In this document: positions 5,778 through 7,110 of the stretch, piece by piece
How the letters are laid out: every line of letters begins with the position of its first letter
How positions within the stretch are numbered: position 1 is the stretch's first letter
NCBI GenBank assembly: GCA_964462185.1
Contig: CAYWWV010000053.1
Coordinates: forward strand, 1-7,110
Length of the DNA stretch: 7,110 nt
From: RBG-16-57-9 sp964462185
GTDB lineage: Archaea > Thermoproteota > Bathyarchaeia > TCS64
Direction of reading: 5' to 3'
The notes under the pieces: generated by a model
Database searches by the model: none
Seen by the model: the letters and a program-made list of their open reading frames with translations, nothing else
What the model was told of the DNA's origin: nothing
Made by a program: the position numbers and the translations under genes

Positions 5778-6995
5778 ATGTACGACTTCTTGACTCTGGA
5801 CGATGTGGAGGTCGCCGGGAAAACCGTCTTCCTGAGGGTTGACATCAACAGCCCCATAGACCCTAACACCATGAGGATCCTGGACGCCTCCAGGATCCAG
5901 GCCATTATACCCACTGTGGAAAGCCTGAGGGAGGCCCGAGTCATAATCGGGGCGCACCAGAGCAGGCCTGGTCGATACGACTTCACCAGTTTGGAGAGCC
6001 ATGGGAAGGTTCTCCAGATGTACCTGGAGAGGAAGATCCAATACACCGATGACATAGTGGGGGAGGAGGCCCAACGCCTCATGAAGGGGCTTAAGCCGGG
6101 CGACATCCTGCTGCTGAACAACGTGAGGATGCTGGAGGAGGAGAACAGGCAGGCCCCCCCAGAGGAGCTGAGGAACACCCGGCTGGTCAGGACCCTCAGC
6201 AAATACGTAGACCTCTTCGTAAACGATGCCTTCGCCGCTGCCCACAGGAGCCAGGCCAGCCTGGTAGGCCTCAGCACCGTGGTCCCCATGGTGGCGGGGA
6301 GGCTCATGGAGAAGGAGTTGCAGGCTCTCAACCATGTGTTGGTGGACCCCGCCCGCCCCAGCGTCTATGTGTTGGGAGGGGTGAAGGTGGAGGACCGCAT
6401 ACCCGTGATCAAGAGGGTGTTGGGCGATGATGTGGCCGACACGGTGCTGTTGGGGGGGCTGGTGGCCGACTGGTTCCACATGGCCCAGGGCCGCCTGGGG
6501 AACCGTTTGGGGGAGCTGGACGAGGAGGGGGAGAAGAGGGTGGAGGAGTGCCGGAGGCTTCTGGAGGAGTTCGGCGACCGCATACAGCTGCCCGTGGATG
6601 TGGCCCTCGACGTAAAGGGGGAGAGGGTGGAGGTCCTCATAGAGAGGATCACCGAGGAGCGCAACATATACGACATAGGGTTGAACACCCTGGCGCGCTA
6701 CTCCAAGGTGCTCCAACAGGCCCAGACAGCGGTGGCAGAGGGCCCCCTCGGAATGTTCGAGAGGAGGGGCTTCGACATAGGCACCAAGGAGGTCCTCAGG
6801 TGCCTGGCCAAGGCCCCTGGATACAAGGTGATCGGGGGGGGACATATGGGGGCCATGGCCTACATGCTGGGAATCCAAGGCCAGATAGACCACATCTCCA
6901 CCGGGGGCGGAGCCATGCTCAGCCTTCTAGCGGGGGAACGCCTCCCCGTGGTGGAGGCCCTGGAGGCATCCAAGGCCCGCTTCCGGGGGACGTGA
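5778..6995 (+). CDS. pgk: Phosphoglycerate kinase, archaeal type
   Basis: A 405-residue enzyme, normal for archaeal phosphoglycerate kinase. It interconverts 1,3-bisphosphoglycerate plus ADP and 3-phosphoglycerate plus ATP in cytosolic glycolysis and gluconeogenesis. Family motifs run in order: FLRVDINSP (18-26), DASRIQAIIPT (36-46), the phosphoglycerate-binding GAHQSRPG (58-65), NNVRM (114-118), FVNDAFAAAHR (147-157), AGRLMEKEL (173-181), LGGVKVEDRI (199-208), GPLGMFE (322-328), GGGHMGAMA (353-361) and STGGGAMLSLLAG (374-386). GGGH replaces the bacterial and eukaryotic GGGD, as is usual in archaeal forms. The expected substrate-binding arginines and lysine are present, so it should be active. 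No other glycolytic gene is adjacent. The start is supported by the Shine-Dalgarno sequence and by the N-terminal alignment. Confidence 0.97.
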   Translation: MYDFLTLDDVEVAGKTVFLRVDINSPIDPNTMRILDASRIQAIIPTVESLREARVIIGAHQSRPGRYDFTSLESHGKVLQMYLERKIQYTDDIVGEEAQRLMKGLKPGDILLLNNVRMLEEENRQAPPEELRNTRLVRTLSKYVDLFVNDAFAAAHRSQASLVGLSTVVPMVAGRLMEKELQALNHVLVDPARPSVYVLGGVKVEDRIPVIKRVLGDDVADTVLLGGLVADWFHMAQGRLGNRLGELDEEGEKRVEECRRLLEEFGDRIQLPVDVALDVKGERVEVLIERITEERNIYDIGLNTLARYSKVLQQAQTAVAEGPLGMFERRGFDIGTKEVLRCLAKAPGYKVIGGGHMGAMAYMLGIQGQIDHISTGGGAMLSLLAGERLPVVEALEASKARFRGT

Positions 6996-6999
6996 AACC

Positions 7000-7007
7000 T
7001 TTTAAAA
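7000..7007 (+). promoter_or_regulatory. TATA box of tRNA-Pro
   Basis: TTTTAAAA in the 37-nt gap between pgk and the tRNA. Its first T lies 33 nt before the mature 5' end, which predicts a primary transcript with only a few extra 5' nucleotides. Archaea use the same TATA/TFB machinery for tRNA genes, so this spacing supports independent transcription. Confidence 0.65.
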
Positions 7008-7032
7008 CTCCTCCACCCCAACGCTATTCGCT

Positions 7033-7109
7033 GGGACCGTGGTCAAGCTTGGTAAGATACGCGGTTTGGGTCCGCGTGATCCCCGGTTCGAATCCGGGCG
7101 GTCCCACCA
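7033..7109 (+). tRNA. tRNA-Pro, anticodon UGG, intronless, CCA encoded
   Basis: A full cloverleaf can be drawn. Acceptor stem GGGACCG (7033-7039) pairs with CGGTCCC (7099-7105). The D arm has GTC (7042-7044) pairing with GAT (7056-7058), one G-U wobble and an A-A mismatch at its inner end; G18 and G19 lie at 7051-7052. Anticodon stem CGCGG/CCGCG flanks loop TTTGGGT with anticodon TGG at 7067-7069. There is a 5-nt variable loop, and the T arm is CCCGG/CCGGG around TTCGAAT. The discriminator is A7106, followed by an encoded CCA (7107-7109). Anticodon UGG reads proline CCA and, by wobble, probably other CCN codons. G37 is as expected for tRNA-Pro. No intron is present. Confidence 0.97.
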
Positions 7110-7110
7110 A

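Noticed and set aside
5736..6893. A 385-codon open frame antisense to pgk.
   Set aside because: Its translation is rich in His, Pro, Leu and Gly with no family motif, while pgk on the other strand has every expected motif. It is a by-product of GC-rich codon usage.
7033..7109. The tRNA 3' end as an integration attachment site for a mobile element.
   Set aside because: The window ends one base after the tRNA, and no integrase or duplicate of the tRNA 3' end is visible.

Overview
The window reads as a stretch of archaeal chromosome, most likely from a thermophilic lineage; I infer this and cannot place it more precisely. The signs are: TATA-type promoters of the form CTTTTA or CTTATATT about 29 nt before the expected transcript starts; one gene whose start codon falls at that predicted start (leaderless); oligo-T termination; an archaeal-style phosphoglycerate kinase; an aspartate carbamoyltransferase regulatory chain; and GC-rich genes using AGG for arginine and ATA for isoleucine. 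All six protein genes look intact. I see no mobile element, CRISPR array or rRNA.

Layout, left to right. (1) Positions 86-1327 (+) encode a single polypeptide that joins PyrI, the zinc-binding regulatory chain of aspartate transcarbamoylase, to PyrE, orotate phosphoribosyltransferase. These belong to two separate steps of UMP synthesis. (2) Positions 1377-2747 (+) encode an FAD/NAD(P) disulfide oxidoreductase of the dihydrolipoamide dehydrogenase / mycothione reductase type. It has its own promoter and is probably leaderless. (3) Positions 2841-3239 (-) encode a small protein I do not recognise, convergent with the oxidoreductase and followed by an oligo-T terminator. (4) A 148-nt divergent promoter region precedes two tandem genes, 3388-4542 and 4552-5721 (+). 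Both have the creatinase / aminopeptidase P (M24) fold, but most of the five metal-binding residues are replaced: three of five in the first and all five in the second. (5) Positions 5778-6995 (+) encode phosphoglycerate kinase with its own promoter. (6) Positions 7033-7109 (+) encode tRNA-Pro(UGG) with an encoded CCA end and a TATA box in the short gap after pgk.

Most of these genes are independent housekeeping units with their own promoters. The one clear operon is the M24 pair, separated by 9 nt with a Shine-Dalgarno sequence overlapping the upstream stop codon. The most interesting points are the PyrI-PyrE fusion, the metal-site-degenerate M24 pair, which may form an asymmetric heterodimer, and the unassigned small protein, which looks like two beta-alpha-beta halves.
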